Shown here: piece after piece, positions 7,429-16,196 of the stretch
How positions within the stretch are numbered: the stretch's first letter is position 1
How the letters are laid out: each line of letters starts with the position of its first letter
NCBI RefSeq assembly: GCF_019204025.1
Contig: NZ_JAGSPB010000003.1
Span: 248,001-312,000 of the forward strand
Direction of reading: 5' to 3'
DNA: 64,000 bases
Origin: Erythrobacter ani
Lineage (GTDB): Bacteria > Pseudomonadota > Alphaproteobacteria > Sphingomonadales > Sphingomonadaceae
Position numbers and translations under genes: made by a program
The notes under the pieces: generated by a model
What the model was told of the DNA's origin: nothing
Database searches by the model: none
Seen by the model: the letters and a program-made list of their open reading frames with translations, nothing else

Positions 7429-9312
7429 TCAGGCCCGGGCGACGGCTTCGGCAGCGATCATCCGCGCTTCTGCCTCAAGTCCCACTTGTCGAAGCGCGGA
7501 CACGATGTGGAAGAGATGCAACGGCGTCATTTGCGCCCAGTCGTCTCCCTGCATGCCCAACCCGACAAGCAAGGCGACAAGGGCCGCGTTGCGCGTATCG
7601 GCCGCCCGCTCGATCGTGCGGGTCCAGCGGGACTGACGGGCCAAGCTAATACCTGTCCGCTCCGTGAATTCCTCCACATCGTCGGCCGCGATCCGGTCCA
7701 ATCCGGCGAGACCTGCCACGAGAAACGCGGTAGCGCGCATTTCGCTGCTGTCGTCATTGTCTGCGAAAGTATCGATGGCCTGCTGATCGGCGGGACCAGA
7801 AGCGGTGCCGCTCAACTGAAGCAGCGCCCAGCCCAGGCTTCCCTCGGCAATGACGTTGCGCCATGCGGCCGCGTCGCGGTCCAATCCGGCCGTCAGCATC
7901 GATGAAATCAATCCGCCGGAATAGCCCGCATACTCTTTGGACGGCGTGATCCTCGCTGCGGCATAAGCTGTGGTGACATGACCCGAATGATAGCCCTGCT
8001 CCCCCCACAATTGCTGCATCGCATTGATCCGGGCCTGATCGTCGCTCGCCACATACGCCTCGCGCAACAAAGCCGCGCGATCACCGACTTCGCCGCCGAT
8101 GGAGCTCGCCGCAAAAATCTGACTATAAAGATCGACCATAGCGCGCGAGGAAAGAATCCCGTCACTCGCCGCGCGCTGAGCATAAGGCTCACGCGATGCG
8201 AGCGGGATCATGGGAGCAGTCGCCGCAGCCCAAGCGTAATATCCGCCTTCCGGACCTGCGACCGCTTCCTCGATCAAGCCTTCCGGGATCGGTTCACCGA
8301 CGGCATTCGCCAGCGAAAACCGCCACGGATTGAGATCCTCGACCTCATCCCATTCCACATCCACCGCCCTGCGACCACGTCCGGCAGCGCCAGCGTATCG
8401 CTGTGCGAGCAAGATATCGATTGACGGTGCAAGGTTCTGACCAAGGGCACGGTCAAGCTGCGCTCCAGCGCGAGTGCCTTCTCCGGCGTAAGCGTTGCAG
8501 ATCGCCTGCAGCATCACCCATTGCGGGTCTTCACGCGATGATCCCTGGAGGCGGATCGCAGGGCATGCGCCGACGAGGTCCGATGCCGCGATGTACGAAG
8601 TGAGCGCTTGGCTGGTCAGCGCTGTGTTCCAGTTTTCCGTGTCCACATCCTGCGCCAAGGCACGAGCAACGGTGAATTCCCCCATCCGGTTGAGCACTGC
8701 GGCTCGCAAGGCTGTGAATTCAACCGGGTCCATGCCCTCGGGCGCGGTCAGTCGGCTTGCAAGCACCCGCCGCATGAGGATGTGCCCCCAACGCGAAACC
8801 ATCTGGCGCTGGGTTCCTGCAAGGATTGCGCGAACCAGCCCTGCAGGCTGATTGGCAAGCGAGGCAGTCGGTAAGCCGCCTTCGGCACGTGAGAGCAAGC
8901 CGATTTGGGTCAAGGAACGCCGCGCCGCAGGCGGAATGTCGAATTTGGGTTTCAGGCCAAGCCGCTCATCAAGCTCCTCCGGTGAAAGGTCCTCAAGCTC
9001 CTCCAGAGAAGGGATGCCCGCAAGATCATCTCCGGTCAGTGTCGGAACATCTGGCAGCGCACCTGGTGCATCCTGTTCTCCCGTTGCCGGGGCTACGGGC
9101 GGCGGTGCTGCTGGCGCTGCTTGCGGCGCTGCGGTCGGCAGCGCAGTTGGCACTGGAGTTGGCGTGGGAGCGGGAGCAGGATCGTCAAATCCCGGTGGCA
9201 ACAGCGACTCGGGCGCATCTTGAGCGGTCGCAAGACTCGCTGCGAATGTACCGCCCAGCGCCCCGATCATTCCGAGCGCAGCTGCGCTTCCAAGCCAGAC
9301 ACTGCTCCGCAT
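7429..9312 (-). CDS. Exported protein of unknown function with proline-rich linker
   Basis: A 627-residue protein I do not recognise. It begins with a signal peptide (about residues 1-31, ending ATAQDA), followed by a low-complexity Pro/Ala/Thr segment to about residue 80. The rest is Ala/Leu-rich and helical, with repeated Ala-Gly-Leu blocks that look like a solenoid of helical pairs, possibly TPR- or Sel1-like. There is no catalytic motif. Its start ATG shares one base with the stop of the 70-residue gene upstream (TAATG), so the two are translationally coupled and probably work together. XerD follows 22 bases downstream. It is probably periplasmic. Confidence 0.8.
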   Translation of the reverse strand: MRSSVWLGSAAALGMIGALGGTFAASLATAQDAPESLLPPGFDDPAPAPTPTPVPTALPTAAPQAAPAAPPPVAPATGEQDAPGALPDVPTLTGDDLAGIPSLEELEDLSPEELDERLGLKPKFDIPPAARRSLTQIGLLSRAEGGLPTASLANQPAGLVRAILAGTQRQMVSRWGHILMRRVLASRLTAPEGMDPVEFTALRAAVLNRMGEFTVARALAQDVDTENWNTALTSQALTSYIAASDLVGACPAIRLQGSSREDPQWVMLQAICNAYAGEGTRAGAQLDRALGQNLAPSIDILLAQRYAGAAGRGRRAVDVEWDEVEDLNPWRFSLANAVGEPIPEGLIEEAVAGPEGGYYAWAAATAPMIPLASREPYAQRAASDGILSSRAMVDLYSQIFAASSIGGEVGDRAALLREAYVASDDQARINAMQQLWGEQGYHSGHVTTAYAAARITPSKEYAGYSGGLISSMLTAGLDRDAAAWRNVIAEGSLGWALLQLSGTASGPADQQAIDTFADNDDSSEMRATAFLVAGLAGLDRIAADDVEEFTERTGISLARQSRWTRTIERAADTRNAALVALLVGLGMQGDDWAQMTPLHLFHIVSALRQVGLEAEARMIAAEAVARA

Positions 9313-9524
9313 TACAGCCTTCCTGACACCGAGCGGGGCATTTCGACCTGCTGTGTAATTGGCCGGATCGGCTCTTCGCCTCCGTCGAAGTATGCAAGTA
9401 TCAACACTGTGAGAACACCAACTCCTGCGTAAATCGGCAATCGCGCGAGCGGCGGCCTGCGCCTTTTCGAACCTTGGCCAAGGACCCTACCCTGTGCATG
9501 AGGATGACGCGACAGTTTTGACAT
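9312..9524 (-). CDS. Small single-pass membrane protein of unknown function
   Basis: A 70-residue protein with a basic N-terminal part (many Arg, Lys and His up to residue 27) and one hydrophobic segment (LPIYAGVGVLTVLILAYF, about residues 29-46), followed by a short polar tail. This fits an inner membrane protein with its N terminus in the cytoplasm. The TAATG junction with the large exported protein supports it being a real gene. It is divergent from aroK, with only 38 bases between the two starts. Confidence 0.7.
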   Translation of the reverse strand: MSKLSRHPHAQGRVLGQGSKRRRPPLARLPIYAGVGVLTVLILAYFDGGEEPIRPITQQVEMPRSVSGRL

Positions 9525-9562
9525 ATTGCGCGCGCTCTACCCCATCTATAGGCCAAGCTGCA

Positions 9563-10129
9563 ATGACTGCGGATGCCTCTTTGAACGATGACGATATTGC
9601 CCGGATCGCACGACGGATCGACAGGCCGGTCGTGCTTGTCGGGCTGATGGGCGCTGGAAAATCGACCGTCGGGCGCAAGCTCGCCGCCCTGTTGGAGCGC
9701 GACTTTGTCGATGCCGACGATGCGATCGAAGACGCCGCGCAGCGAAAGATTACGGAAATCTTCGAAGAATTCGGCGAAGCCTATTTTCGCGATGGCGAAA
9801 GACGCGTCATCGCGCGGCTTATCGAAGAGAACAGCGGCGTCATCGCGACAGGGGGCGGTGCCTTCATCGATCCCGAAACACGCGCGCTGATCCTCGACCA
9901 GGCAATCGCAGTGTGGATCGATTGCGATATCGACACTTTGGTCGAGCGAACTTCACGCCGCGACCACCGCCCCTTGCTGAAGACGGGCGATCCCAAGCAA
10001 ATCCTGACCAAGTTGCTCGATGAGCGCGGCGAATTCTACGGCCAGGCGCAGGTCCGCGTCGTCAGTGAAAACGGGCCGCATGCGCAGACGGCCAAGACGA
10101 TACTCGAGGCGATCGACCAATGGCTGTGA
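9563..10129 (+). CDS. aroK: Shikimate kinase
   Basis: A 188-residue kinase that phosphorylates shikimate at the 3-hydroxyl, in the common pathway to aromatic amino acids. The Walker A loop is GLMGAGKST (residues 27-35). FVDADDAIE supplies the conserved Asp, and YFRDGERRV and GGGAF supply the substrate-binding Arg and Gly residues. The start at 9563 is chosen because the family similarity begins soon after; an in-frame ATG at 9494 would overlap the divergent gene. It overlaps aroB by 10 bases, and the two form an operon. Confidence 0.95.
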   Translation: MTADASLNDDDIARIARRIDRPVVLVGLMGAGKSTVGRKLAALLERDFVDADDAIEDAAQRKITEIFEEFGEAYFRDGERRVIARLIEENSGVIATGGGAFIDPETRALILDQAIAVWIDCDIDTLVERTSRRDHRPLLKTGDPKQILTKLLDERGEFYGQAQVRVVSENGPHAQTAKTILEAIDQWL

Positions 10130-11244
10130 TACCCGTCTCCCTCGCCGGGCGCAGCTATGACGTGACAATCGAAAGCGGCGTGCTGGATGACCTGGCGAGC
10201 GAAGCGCGCGGTTACCTCAACAGTTTCGGGAAGAACGGGCGCGCGGTTCCATTTGTAGCCGACAACAACACGCATCGCCTTTACAGCGAAGCTATCGAAC
10301 GAAGCCTTTCAGGTGCAGGTTTTGCAGCGGACTGGTTCGTGGTCGATCCGGGTGAAGCGGCCAAAAGCTGGCCCATGCTGGAAAAACTCACCGACTGGCT
10401 GCTCAGCCTCCGGGTGACCCGATCAGACCATGTCTTCGCGGTTGGCGGGGGCGTTGTCGGCGATCTCACGGGGTTCGCTTGCGCCGTGACCAAGCGCGGC
10501 TGCGGCTTCGTGCAGATTCCAACAACGCTGCTCGCTCAAGTGGACAGCTCCGTCGGCGGCAAGACCGCGATCAACACGCGCGCGGGCAAGAACCTGATCG
10601 GAGCCTTCCACCAGCCTTCCGCCGTCCTGATCGACCCGCTTGTGCTGGGCACCCTGCCCGACCGCGAAATGCGCGCGGGCTATGCCGAAGTCATCAAATA
10701 CGGCCTACTGGGGGACGCCGAGTTTTTTGGCTGGCTCGAAGCCAATGGCAACAAAGTGCTGTCCCGCGAACCTGACGCGCTAAGCTATGCCATCGCAACA
10801 AGCATCCGCGCCAAGGCTCGGATCGTCGCCGAGGATGAGCGGGAAACCACCGGAGTTCGCGCGCTGCTCAATCTCGGACATACCTTCGGGCACGCGCTCG
10901 AGGCGGAGACCGGTTTTTCCGATCGCCTGTTGCATGGTGAAGCCGTCGCTGCAGGGATGGTTCTCGCGGCCCGCTATTCCGCGCGGCGCGACGAGATGCC
11001 GCAGGAACAGGCGGAGCGAGTCACACAGGCGATTGCCGCGGCGGGACTGCCATCGGAGATAAGCGCGCTCGGTATGCAGGGAACCGGCGACGATCTCGCC
11101 AACCACATGCGCCATGACAAGAAGATGGAGAGCGATACCCTGCCCTTCCTGTTGCTGAGAGGCATCGGCGAGGCCTATCTCGCCCGCGATGTCGAGATGT
11201 CGGACATTGCCGCTTTCCTCGACGAGCAGCTCAAGGCGCACTAA
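10120..11244 (+). CDS. aroB: 3-dehydroquinate synthase
   Basis: A 374-residue AroB that converts DAHP to 3-dehydroquinate with NAD and a divalent metal. The NAD-binding GGGVVGDLTGFA block, the QIPTTLLAQVDSSVGGKTAIN block and the metal-site HTFGHALE are visible. The length is normal. It begins inside the end of aroK (10-base overlap), and the cyclase-family gene follows after 9 bases, so the run aroK-aroB-cyclase-kinase is probably one transcript. Confidence 0.97.
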   Translation: MAVIPVSLAGRSYDVTIESGVLDDLASEARGYLNSFGKNGRAVPFVADNNTHRLYSEAIERSLSGAGFAADWFVVDPGEAAKSWPMLEKLTDWLLSLRVTRSDHVFAVGGGVVGDLTGFACAVTKRGCGFVQIPTTLLAQVDSSVGGKTAINTRAGKNLIGAFHQPSAVLIDPLVLGTLPDREMRAGYAEVIKYGLLGDAEFFGWLEANGNKVLSREPDALSYAIATSIRAKARIVAEDERETTGVRALLNLGHTFGHALEAETGFSDRLLHGEAVAAGMVLAARYSARRDEMPQEQAERVTQAIAAAGLPSEISALGMQGTGDDLANHMRHDKKMESDTLPFLLLRGIGEAYLARDVEMSDIAAFLDEQLKAH

Positions 11245-11253
11245 TCTCTCACG

Positions 11254-12024
11254 ATGCCCCGTTTCGTCGACCTTTCCATCCCCATCACCAACGACGTGAT
11301 CTCCGATCCCGAAGTCATGCGGCCCAAAATCCAGTATATGACACACCAGGATACTTGGCAGCAGATCGCGATGTTCTTCCCCGGCCTCGAAAAAGGCGAT
11401 CTTCCAGACGGTGAAGGCTGGGCGTTAGAAATGCTCGAGCTGTCCACCCATAACGGCACGCATATGGATGCTCCGTGGCACTATCATTCGACGACGGATG
11501 AGGGCGCTGCCCCTGCGCCCAGTATCGACGAAGCACCGCTTGATCGGTTTTTCCGCCCCGGTGTCAAACTGGATTTCTCGCATTTGCCGCACGGCCACGT
11601 CGTGACAGCCGACGAACTCGAACACGCATTCGCCGAGATCAACTATGAGCTCGAACCGCTGGATATCGTGCTGATCCAGTCGGGCGCGGTGTACGGCACG
11701 GACGATTTCATCGACCAAGGCGTAGGCCTCGGCGCAGATGCAACCTTATGGTTGACCGAGCGCGGCGTAGAGGTCGTCGGAACCGACGCGTGGAGCTGGG
11801 ATGCACCGTTCAGCCACACGGCAAAACGCTGGGCGGAGACCCGCGACCCCTCGATCATCTGGGAGGGTCACAAGGCCGGGCGCATCAGGCCATATTACCA
11901 GATCGAAAAGCTCACTAACCTGGAACGCCTGCCAGCACATGGCTTCATGTTCAGCTGCTTTCCCGTAAAGATAGAACGCGCCAGCGCCGGATGGATCCGC
12001 GCGGTAGCGATAATCGGGGAATGA
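11254..12024 (+). CDS. Cyclase family protein (kynurenine formamidase-like)
   Basis: A 256-residue metal hydrolase of the cyclase/KynB fold. The metal motif HxGTHxDxPxH is exact: H66, H70, D72 and H76 in STHNGTHMDAPWH. Members hydrolyse amides or lactones such as N-formylkynurenine; the substrate here cannot be read from the sequence. No other tryptophan catabolic gene lies nearby. It follows aroB and overlaps the next gene as ATGA. Confidence 0.85.
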   Translation: MPRFVDLSIPITNDVISDPEVMRPKIQYMTHQDTWQQIAMFFPGLEKGDLPDGEGWALEMLELSTHNGTHMDAPWHYHSTTDEGAAPAPSIDEAPLDRFFRPGVKLDFSHLPHGHVVTADELEHAFAEINYELEPLDIVLIQSGAVYGTDDFIDQGVGLGADATLWLTERGVEVVGTDAWSWDAPFSHTAKRWAETRDPSIIWEGHKAGRIRPYYQIEKLTNLERLPAHGFMFSCFPVKIERASAGWIRAVAIIGE

Positions 12025-12566
12025 GCGCCAAGGTCATCATCCTCAACGGGGTGAGCAGCGCAGGCAAATCATCGTTGGCAAGAGCGATCCAAGAACAGGC
12101 CTATTCGACATTCCTGCACGTCGAGATGGACGCATTCATCTCTTTCCTGCCGAACGGCCACGAGTTCAGGCCGGAATGGTTCAGGCTCGACCAAGTCGAA
12201 ACAGGATCAGGAAAGCTCCCGCGCATCTCGAACGGGCCGCGCGGGGAGGCGCTGCTCGGCGTCATGCGCTCATTCGTGATCGAAGCGGCAAAGAAGGGCC
12301 TCGACCTAGTGGTGGATGAGGTCTGTTATGCGGCAGAGATGGAGGCCTATCGAAGTGGACTGAGCGGATGTGATCCGCATTTCGTAAAGGTCACCGCTCC
12401 GATAGACATTATCGAGGCGCGCGAAAGAGCAAGAGGCGACCGACTGATTGGGCTTGCTCGCGGACAGTCTACCGAGCTCCACGAAGGCATCGCTTATGAC
12501 AGCGAAATTGACACGAGCGGTGCCAGCCCTCGCGAACTCGCGAGCAAAATTCTGGCGCAATTATAA
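12021..12566 (+). CDS. Chloramphenicol phosphotransferase-like P-loop kinase
   Basis: A 181-residue protein with a Walker A motif (GVSSAGKSS, residues 10-18), a conserved Asp in VEMDAF (D37) and the layout of the chloramphenicol 3-O-phosphotransferase-like family. Most relatives in soil and marine bacteria are of unknown substrate and are not proven resistance genes. The ATG at 12021 overlaps the TGA of the cyclase gene as ATGA, which decides the start. A longer reading from 11991 is less likely. Confidence 0.8.
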   Translation: MSAKVIILNGVSSAGKSSLARAIQEQAYSTFLHVEMDAFISFLPNGHEFRPEWFRLDQVETGSGKLPRISNGPRGEALLGVMRSFVIEAAKKGLDLVVDEVCYAAEMEAYRSGLSGCDPHFVKVTAPIDIIEARERARGDRLIGLARGQSTELHEGIAYDSEIDTSGASPRELASKILAQL

Positions 12567-12575
12567 TCGGGGGTT

Positions 12576-12911
12576 TTAGACTGCAGGTCGGCTCGGCAGT
12601 TTGGAAACCTTTGCGCTTATGTCCGTCAGCGATGAAGGCGATTTGGCGGGCTCCTGCTCTGCCATCATCTCGTCGTGTTCTTCGAACAAACGCTCGATAT
12701 CGCTGCGCCGTTCCAGCAGCATATGCGCGATACCCGGCGCAAGGCTTTCTCCGTCGCCGATTTGCCCGAGTAAGGCGGCAATATCGCTTGCCGTTGCGTC
12801 GCGCGGAGACTTGAAGAAATTGCCCCTGCGATCGAAATATCCCGTGCCTCGCTTTGCCACTATCCACTCCGCCTGTTTGCCCGTCGCCGCGATGGACGAC
12901 TCATGACGCAA
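12576..12911 (-). CDS. Conserved hypothetical protein
   Basis: A soluble protein of up to 111 residues that I do not recognise. It has a motif-like start (EWIVAKRGTGYFDRRGNFFKSPRDAT) and then a helical, acidic second half (DIERLFEEHDEMM). The only upstream start candidates are the TTG at 12911 and a GTG inside WIVAK, so the true start is unclear. It is convergent with the kinase gene, 9 bases apart. No export signal or membrane segment is seen. Confidence 0.55.
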   Translation of the reverse strand: MRHESSIAATGKQAEWIVAKRGTGYFDRRGNFFKSPRDATASDIAALLGQIGDGESLAPGIAHMLLERRSDIERLFEEHDEMMAEQEPAKSPSSLTDISAKVSKLPSRPAV

Positions 12912-13073
12912 AGTTTCCTCAAATCGTCTTGGAGATGCGAGTCCGAAGCGCCTAAAAATGCGACGAGCCGCAAAGATTGTCGCTCGCGTACAACCGCTTG
13001 GAAATAATCACATATCCGCGGTACGCATTCTTACTTCCATCTTTTCGATTCGAATTCGGTCGCGGCAGGCGAA

Positions 13074-15110
13074 TTACTCGAGTTCCAGAATCACCGCGTC
13101 CACGGCAAGGCTTTCGCCTTCCTCGGCATTGATTGCCGCGATCCTTCCCTCTTTTTCTGCGCGCAGGATGTTTTCCATCTTCATCGCTTCGACCGTGGCG
13201 AGCGGCTGGCCTGGCTGCACATCTTCCCCTTCACTCACATGAAGCTTAACCAGCATCCCCGGCATCGGGCAGATCAGCATCTTTGACAGATCTGGCGGCA
13301 CTTTCTCGATCATATGCGCGGACAGCGACGCGATGCCCGCCGGAAGCACCAATGCCTCATGGGAAGCACCGCGTGTGGTCATTCTCCACCGCACTCCGAT
13401 GCGCTCGATCTGAACGGCCATTTCATTGTCGCCGGTGACCTGCGCGATCGGCATACCGACTTCCCAGTCCCAGGTGCCGCGCAGGGGCTTACCATCGACG
13501 ATCGCACCGCCTTGTTCGAGCAGGACTTCAAATTCGCGGCCATCGATCTTGACCATCCACAGCGACGGCGGATTGTCGCTCCCATTCAACTGGCCTGAAA
13601 TCTGGCGCGCACGAACCTGCTCGGTGAATTCCGCTCCGGCAAACAGAGCCGCGAGCTGACGGAGCCACGCATCATCGGCGGGTGCCCCGGTGAAGCCGTC
13701 GGGATATTCCTCGGCAATAAAACCTGTGGTCAACTCGCCCGAGCGGAACCGTTCATGCTGCATGATTGCGCTCAGGAAATCGACATTGTGGCCGAGCCCT
13801 CGAATGCGGAAATTGTCGAGGGCCTCGATCTGGAGATCGGCGGCCTCTTCGCGGGTGGGTGCCCAAGTCACCAGCTTGGCGATCATCGGATCGTAGAACA
13901 TCGAAACTTCGCCACCTTCGAAAACACCGTCGTCGACGCGAATAGCGCCCACGCCATGCGCGACACCGCGGCGCGGCTTTCCGGCGACTTCGCCATCGTC
14001 GCTCCAGCCTTCGACAGGCGGCTCGTATTCAACCAGCCTGCCGGTCGAGGGCAGAAACCCGCGGTAGGGATCTTCGGCATAGACCCGGTTCTCGATCGAC
14101 CAGCCATCGATACCGACATCGTCCTGCGTAAGTTCGAGCTTTTCGCCAGCCGCGACGCGGATCATCTGCTCGACCAGATCGATACCGGTGATCGCTTCGG
14201 TCACCGGGTGTTCGACCTGAAGCCGGGTATTCATTTCAAGAAAATAGAAGCTCTCTCCGGTCGGATCGGCGCCGCTGACAATGAGTTCGACCGTGCCTGC
14301 CGAGTGGTAATCGACCGCTTTGGAAAGCGCGACGCACTGCTCGCCCATCGCCTTGCGCATCTTGGGCGTGACAAAGGGCGAAGGAGCCTCTTCGACGACC
14401 TTCTGGTGACGGCGCTGAATCGAACACTCGCGCTCGTTCAGATAAAGTACGTTGCCATACTTGTCGCCCAGGATCTGGATTTCGATATGGCGCGGGTTTT
14501 CGATGAATTTCTCGATAAAGACACGGTCGTCGCCGAACGAATTGAGCCCTTCGCGCTTGGTCGCCTCGAACCCTTCGCGCACATCTTTTTCCGACCAAGC
14601 GAGACGCATACCCTTGCCCCCGCCGCCGGCCGATGCCTTCATCATCACCGGGTAACCGATATCGTTCGAAATCTCGACGGCATGCTCAGTGTCGCGAATT
14701 TCGCCGACAAAACCGGGTACCACGTTCACGCCAGCTTCGCGGGCCAGTTTCTTGGATTCGATCTTGTCGCCCATTGCAGCGATCGCACCGGGGGGCGGAC
14801 CTATAAAGGCGATGTTCTCCGCTTCGAGCGCTTCGACAAAGCTCGCCCGCTCCGACAGAAAGCCGTAGCCCGGATGGACAGCCTCTGCCCCCGTTTCCTT
14901 GCAAGCAGCGATGATCTTCTCAGGCACCAGGTAGCTTTCCGAGGCCGGCGCCGGGCCGATATGCACCGCTTCATCTGCCATGCGGACGAAAGGCGCTCGT
15001 GCGTCCGCATCCGAATAGACCGCGACCGTCGCGATTCCCATCTTGCGCGCCGTCGTGATGACACGGCACGCAATCTCGCCGCGATTGGCAATCAATATCT
15101 TGGAAAACAA
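13074..15110 (-). CDS. pccA: Propionyl-CoA carboxylase alpha subunit (biotin carboxylase plus biotin carrier)
   Basis: A 678-residue biotin-dependent carboxylase subunit. An N-terminal biotin carboxylase with ATP-grasp (about 1-450; MFSKILIANRGEIACRV start, GGGGKGMR loop) is followed by a BT linker domain and a C-terminal biotinyl domain with EAMKMEN, the biotinylated lysine being K644. With PccB it carboxylates propionyl-CoA to (S)-methylmalonyl-CoA. The companion genes pccB, mce and scpA lie upstream in the same run, so propionyl-CoA is favoured over acetyl- or methylcrotonyl-CoA. The start codon is TTG with a perfect GGAGG six bases upstream. That GGAGG lies in a long stem. Confidence 0.93.
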   Translation of the reverse strand: MFSKILIANRGEIACRVITTARKMGIATVAVYSDADARAPFVRMADEAVHIGPAPASESYLVPEKIIAACKETGAEAVHPGYGFLSERASFVEALEAENIAFIGPPPGAIAAMGDKIESKKLAREAGVNVVPGFVGEIRDTEHAVEISNDIGYPVMMKASAGGGGKGMRLAWSEKDVREGFEATKREGLNSFGDDRVFIEKFIENPRHIEIQILGDKYGNVLYLNERECSIQRRHQKVVEEAPSPFVTPKMRKAMGEQCVALSKAVDYHSAGTVELIVSGADPTGESFYFLEMNTRLQVEHPVTEAITGIDLVEQMIRVAAGEKLELTQDDVGIDGWSIENRVYAEDPYRGFLPSTGRLVEYEPPVEGWSDDGEVAGKPRRGVAHGVGAIRVDDGVFEGGEVSMFYDPMIAKLVTWAPTREEAADLQIEALDNFRIRGLGHNVDFLSAIMQHERFRSGELTTGFIAEEYPDGFTGAPADDAWLRQLAALFAGAEFTEQVRARQISGQLNGSDNPPSLWMVKIDGREFEVLLEQGGAIVDGKPLRGTWDWEVGMPIAQVTGDNEMAVQIERIGVRWRMTTRGASHEALVLPAGIASLSAHMIEKVPPDLSKMLICPMPGMLVKLHVSEGEDVQPGQPLATVEAMKMENILRAEKEGRIAAINAEEGESLAVDAVILELE

Positions 15111-15111
15111 A

Positions 15112-15170
15112 CGGGACCTCCGAAAGGATGGAAAGACGTCGCAACGCCTATGCCGCTCCCGAAGGTCCCG
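15112..15170 (-). promoter_or_regulatory. Long stem-loop that covers the pccA ribosome binding site
   Basis: In the mRNA, CGGGACCTTCGGGAG (15170-15156) can pair with CTTTCGGAGGTCCCG (15126-15112): 15 consecutive pairs including three G-U pairs, with a 29-base loop. The GGAGG ribosome binding site of pccA is in the 3' arm, and the TTTGTTTT that follows contains the TTG start. It could block translation until opened. It could also work as a terminator or attenuator, since it is a GC-rich stem followed by a T-rich run. Confidence 0.6.
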
Positions 15171-15207
15171 ATCAAGCTAACGAATGTGGGCAATCTGCCC
15201 CAGAGCT

Positions 15208-15642
15208 TTAATGCGTGTGTCCCACATGGCGCTGACGCTCTGCAATGAGCGAGGAGAATTCCTCCCACAGCGCCCGCGCCTCATCAGGTCCGCCTGCGAT
15301 CTCGGCGAACGCATCTCGCCATGCCTTGTCATCGGCGGTTTCGGCCCACCCCATCGATGCAATACCTTCCTTCATCGGAAAGGCCCCGATCATGTGCCAC
15401 GGGCCGGTATTCATGTGGATCATGATGGGCGGTGTACGACCGACGGCTTCATCGGCTTTTTGAAACATCCCGATGATCTCGCTGGCTCGTCCTTGTTTGC
15501 CTTCGTGGAAGCGGACGAAATTCACCCGGTGCCAATCCTGGTCGAGCAGTTCCGGTTCGCCAGCAGCATGGTTGTCGGCAAGCACCGGTGTAGCTGTCAT
15601 TGGTAATGCAATCGCTGCAGCGATGAGCAATGTCTTTCGCAT
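15208..15642 (-). CDS. Exported protein of unknown function
   Basis: A 144-residue protein with a clear signal peptide (MRKTLLIAAAIALPMTATPVLA, cleavage after about residue 22). The mature part has no motif that I recognise; it contains WHRVNFVRFHEGKQGRA and a C-terminal helix ending HVGHTH. It may be periplasmic. The start at 15642 is chosen because the signal peptide begins there; an upstream in-frame start at 15699 would add 19 charged residues. It lies just upstream of pccA in the same direction. Confidence 0.7.
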   Translation of the reverse strand: MRKTLLIAAAIALPMTATPVLADNHAAGEPELLDQDWHRVNFVRFHEGKQGRASEIIGMFQKADEAVGRTPPIMIHMNTGPWHMIGAFPMKEGIASMGWAETADDKAWRDAFAEIAGGPDEARALWEEFSSLIAERQRHVGHTH

Positions 15643-15764
15643 AATCGTTCCCCTCTTACGATAATGTGACCCTTGCCGAGCATTTCGCCCGCCATGCACT
15701 CTTCTACTGTCCTTTCAAAACACGGGAAGAGGGGGCTCTTGTAAAAATGCGCCACATCGCATTT

Positions 15765-16196
15765 TCACCGATCCCAGTCTTCCAGGTCGCGCAGTTCCTG
15801 AGTGCGCGTTTTCGTAAGGGCTGTTTGGCAAGTCGAAACCAGAAGCGGCTCGAGGCTGCCGCCACGCGCAGCATATCCATCGATCCTGCAATGCGCGTCA
15901 CGAAAAGTCAGCCAGGCGCGTTGCGCCTCCAACAGGCTATCGAACCATCCCGGGCGTGCGTCCCAATCAGGACTAACGTCGTCTCCCCACGCATCGTCTC
16001 TCATCCGCATCGCAGCGCTCGTCCGTGCCCACTGCCGATTGAGCTCGGCATCAGCGAGCACGAATTCATTCGCCGCACACCAATTCATTTCCTGCTGCTG
16101 GACGGGGTTGGCGCAATCCCAGTCTGGATCGGGAGATGCATCCTGCGATGCGGGATGCGCGAGAAGCAGCAGCGATGTGAAAATTTGCAGCATCAT
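15765..16196 (-). CDS. LprI-family (lysozyme inhibitor-like, DUF1311) protein
   Basis: A 143-residue exported protein. A short signal peptide is followed by the DUF1311/LprI pattern: CANPVQQQEMNWCAANEFVLADAELN at about residues 28-53, an Arg/Trp-rich helix (LLEAQRAWLTFRDAHC) and a C-terminal Cys. Four Cys residues suggest two disulphides in the periplasm. Some relatives inhibit lysozyme, but most are not characterised. The ATG overlaps the TGA of the DUF3445 gene as ATGA. Confidence 0.8.
   Translation of the reverse strand: MMLQIFTSLLLLAHPASQDASPDPDWDCANPVQQQEMNWCAANEFVLADAELNRQWARTSAAMRMRDDAWGDDVSPDWDARPGWFDSLLEAQRAWLTFRDAHCRIDGYAARGGSLEPLLVSTCQTALTKTRTQELRDLEDWDR

Noticed and set aside
12021..12566. 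Chloramphenicol resistance gene
   Set aside because: Only the fold and P-loop match; the setting after aroB and a cyclase gene gives no sign of antibiotic resistance.
13755..15248. A 497-codon open frame on the plus strand opposite pccA
   Set aside because: It is a mirror of the real gene in GC-rich DNA: no family pattern, and pccA has complete catalytic motifs in the other strand.
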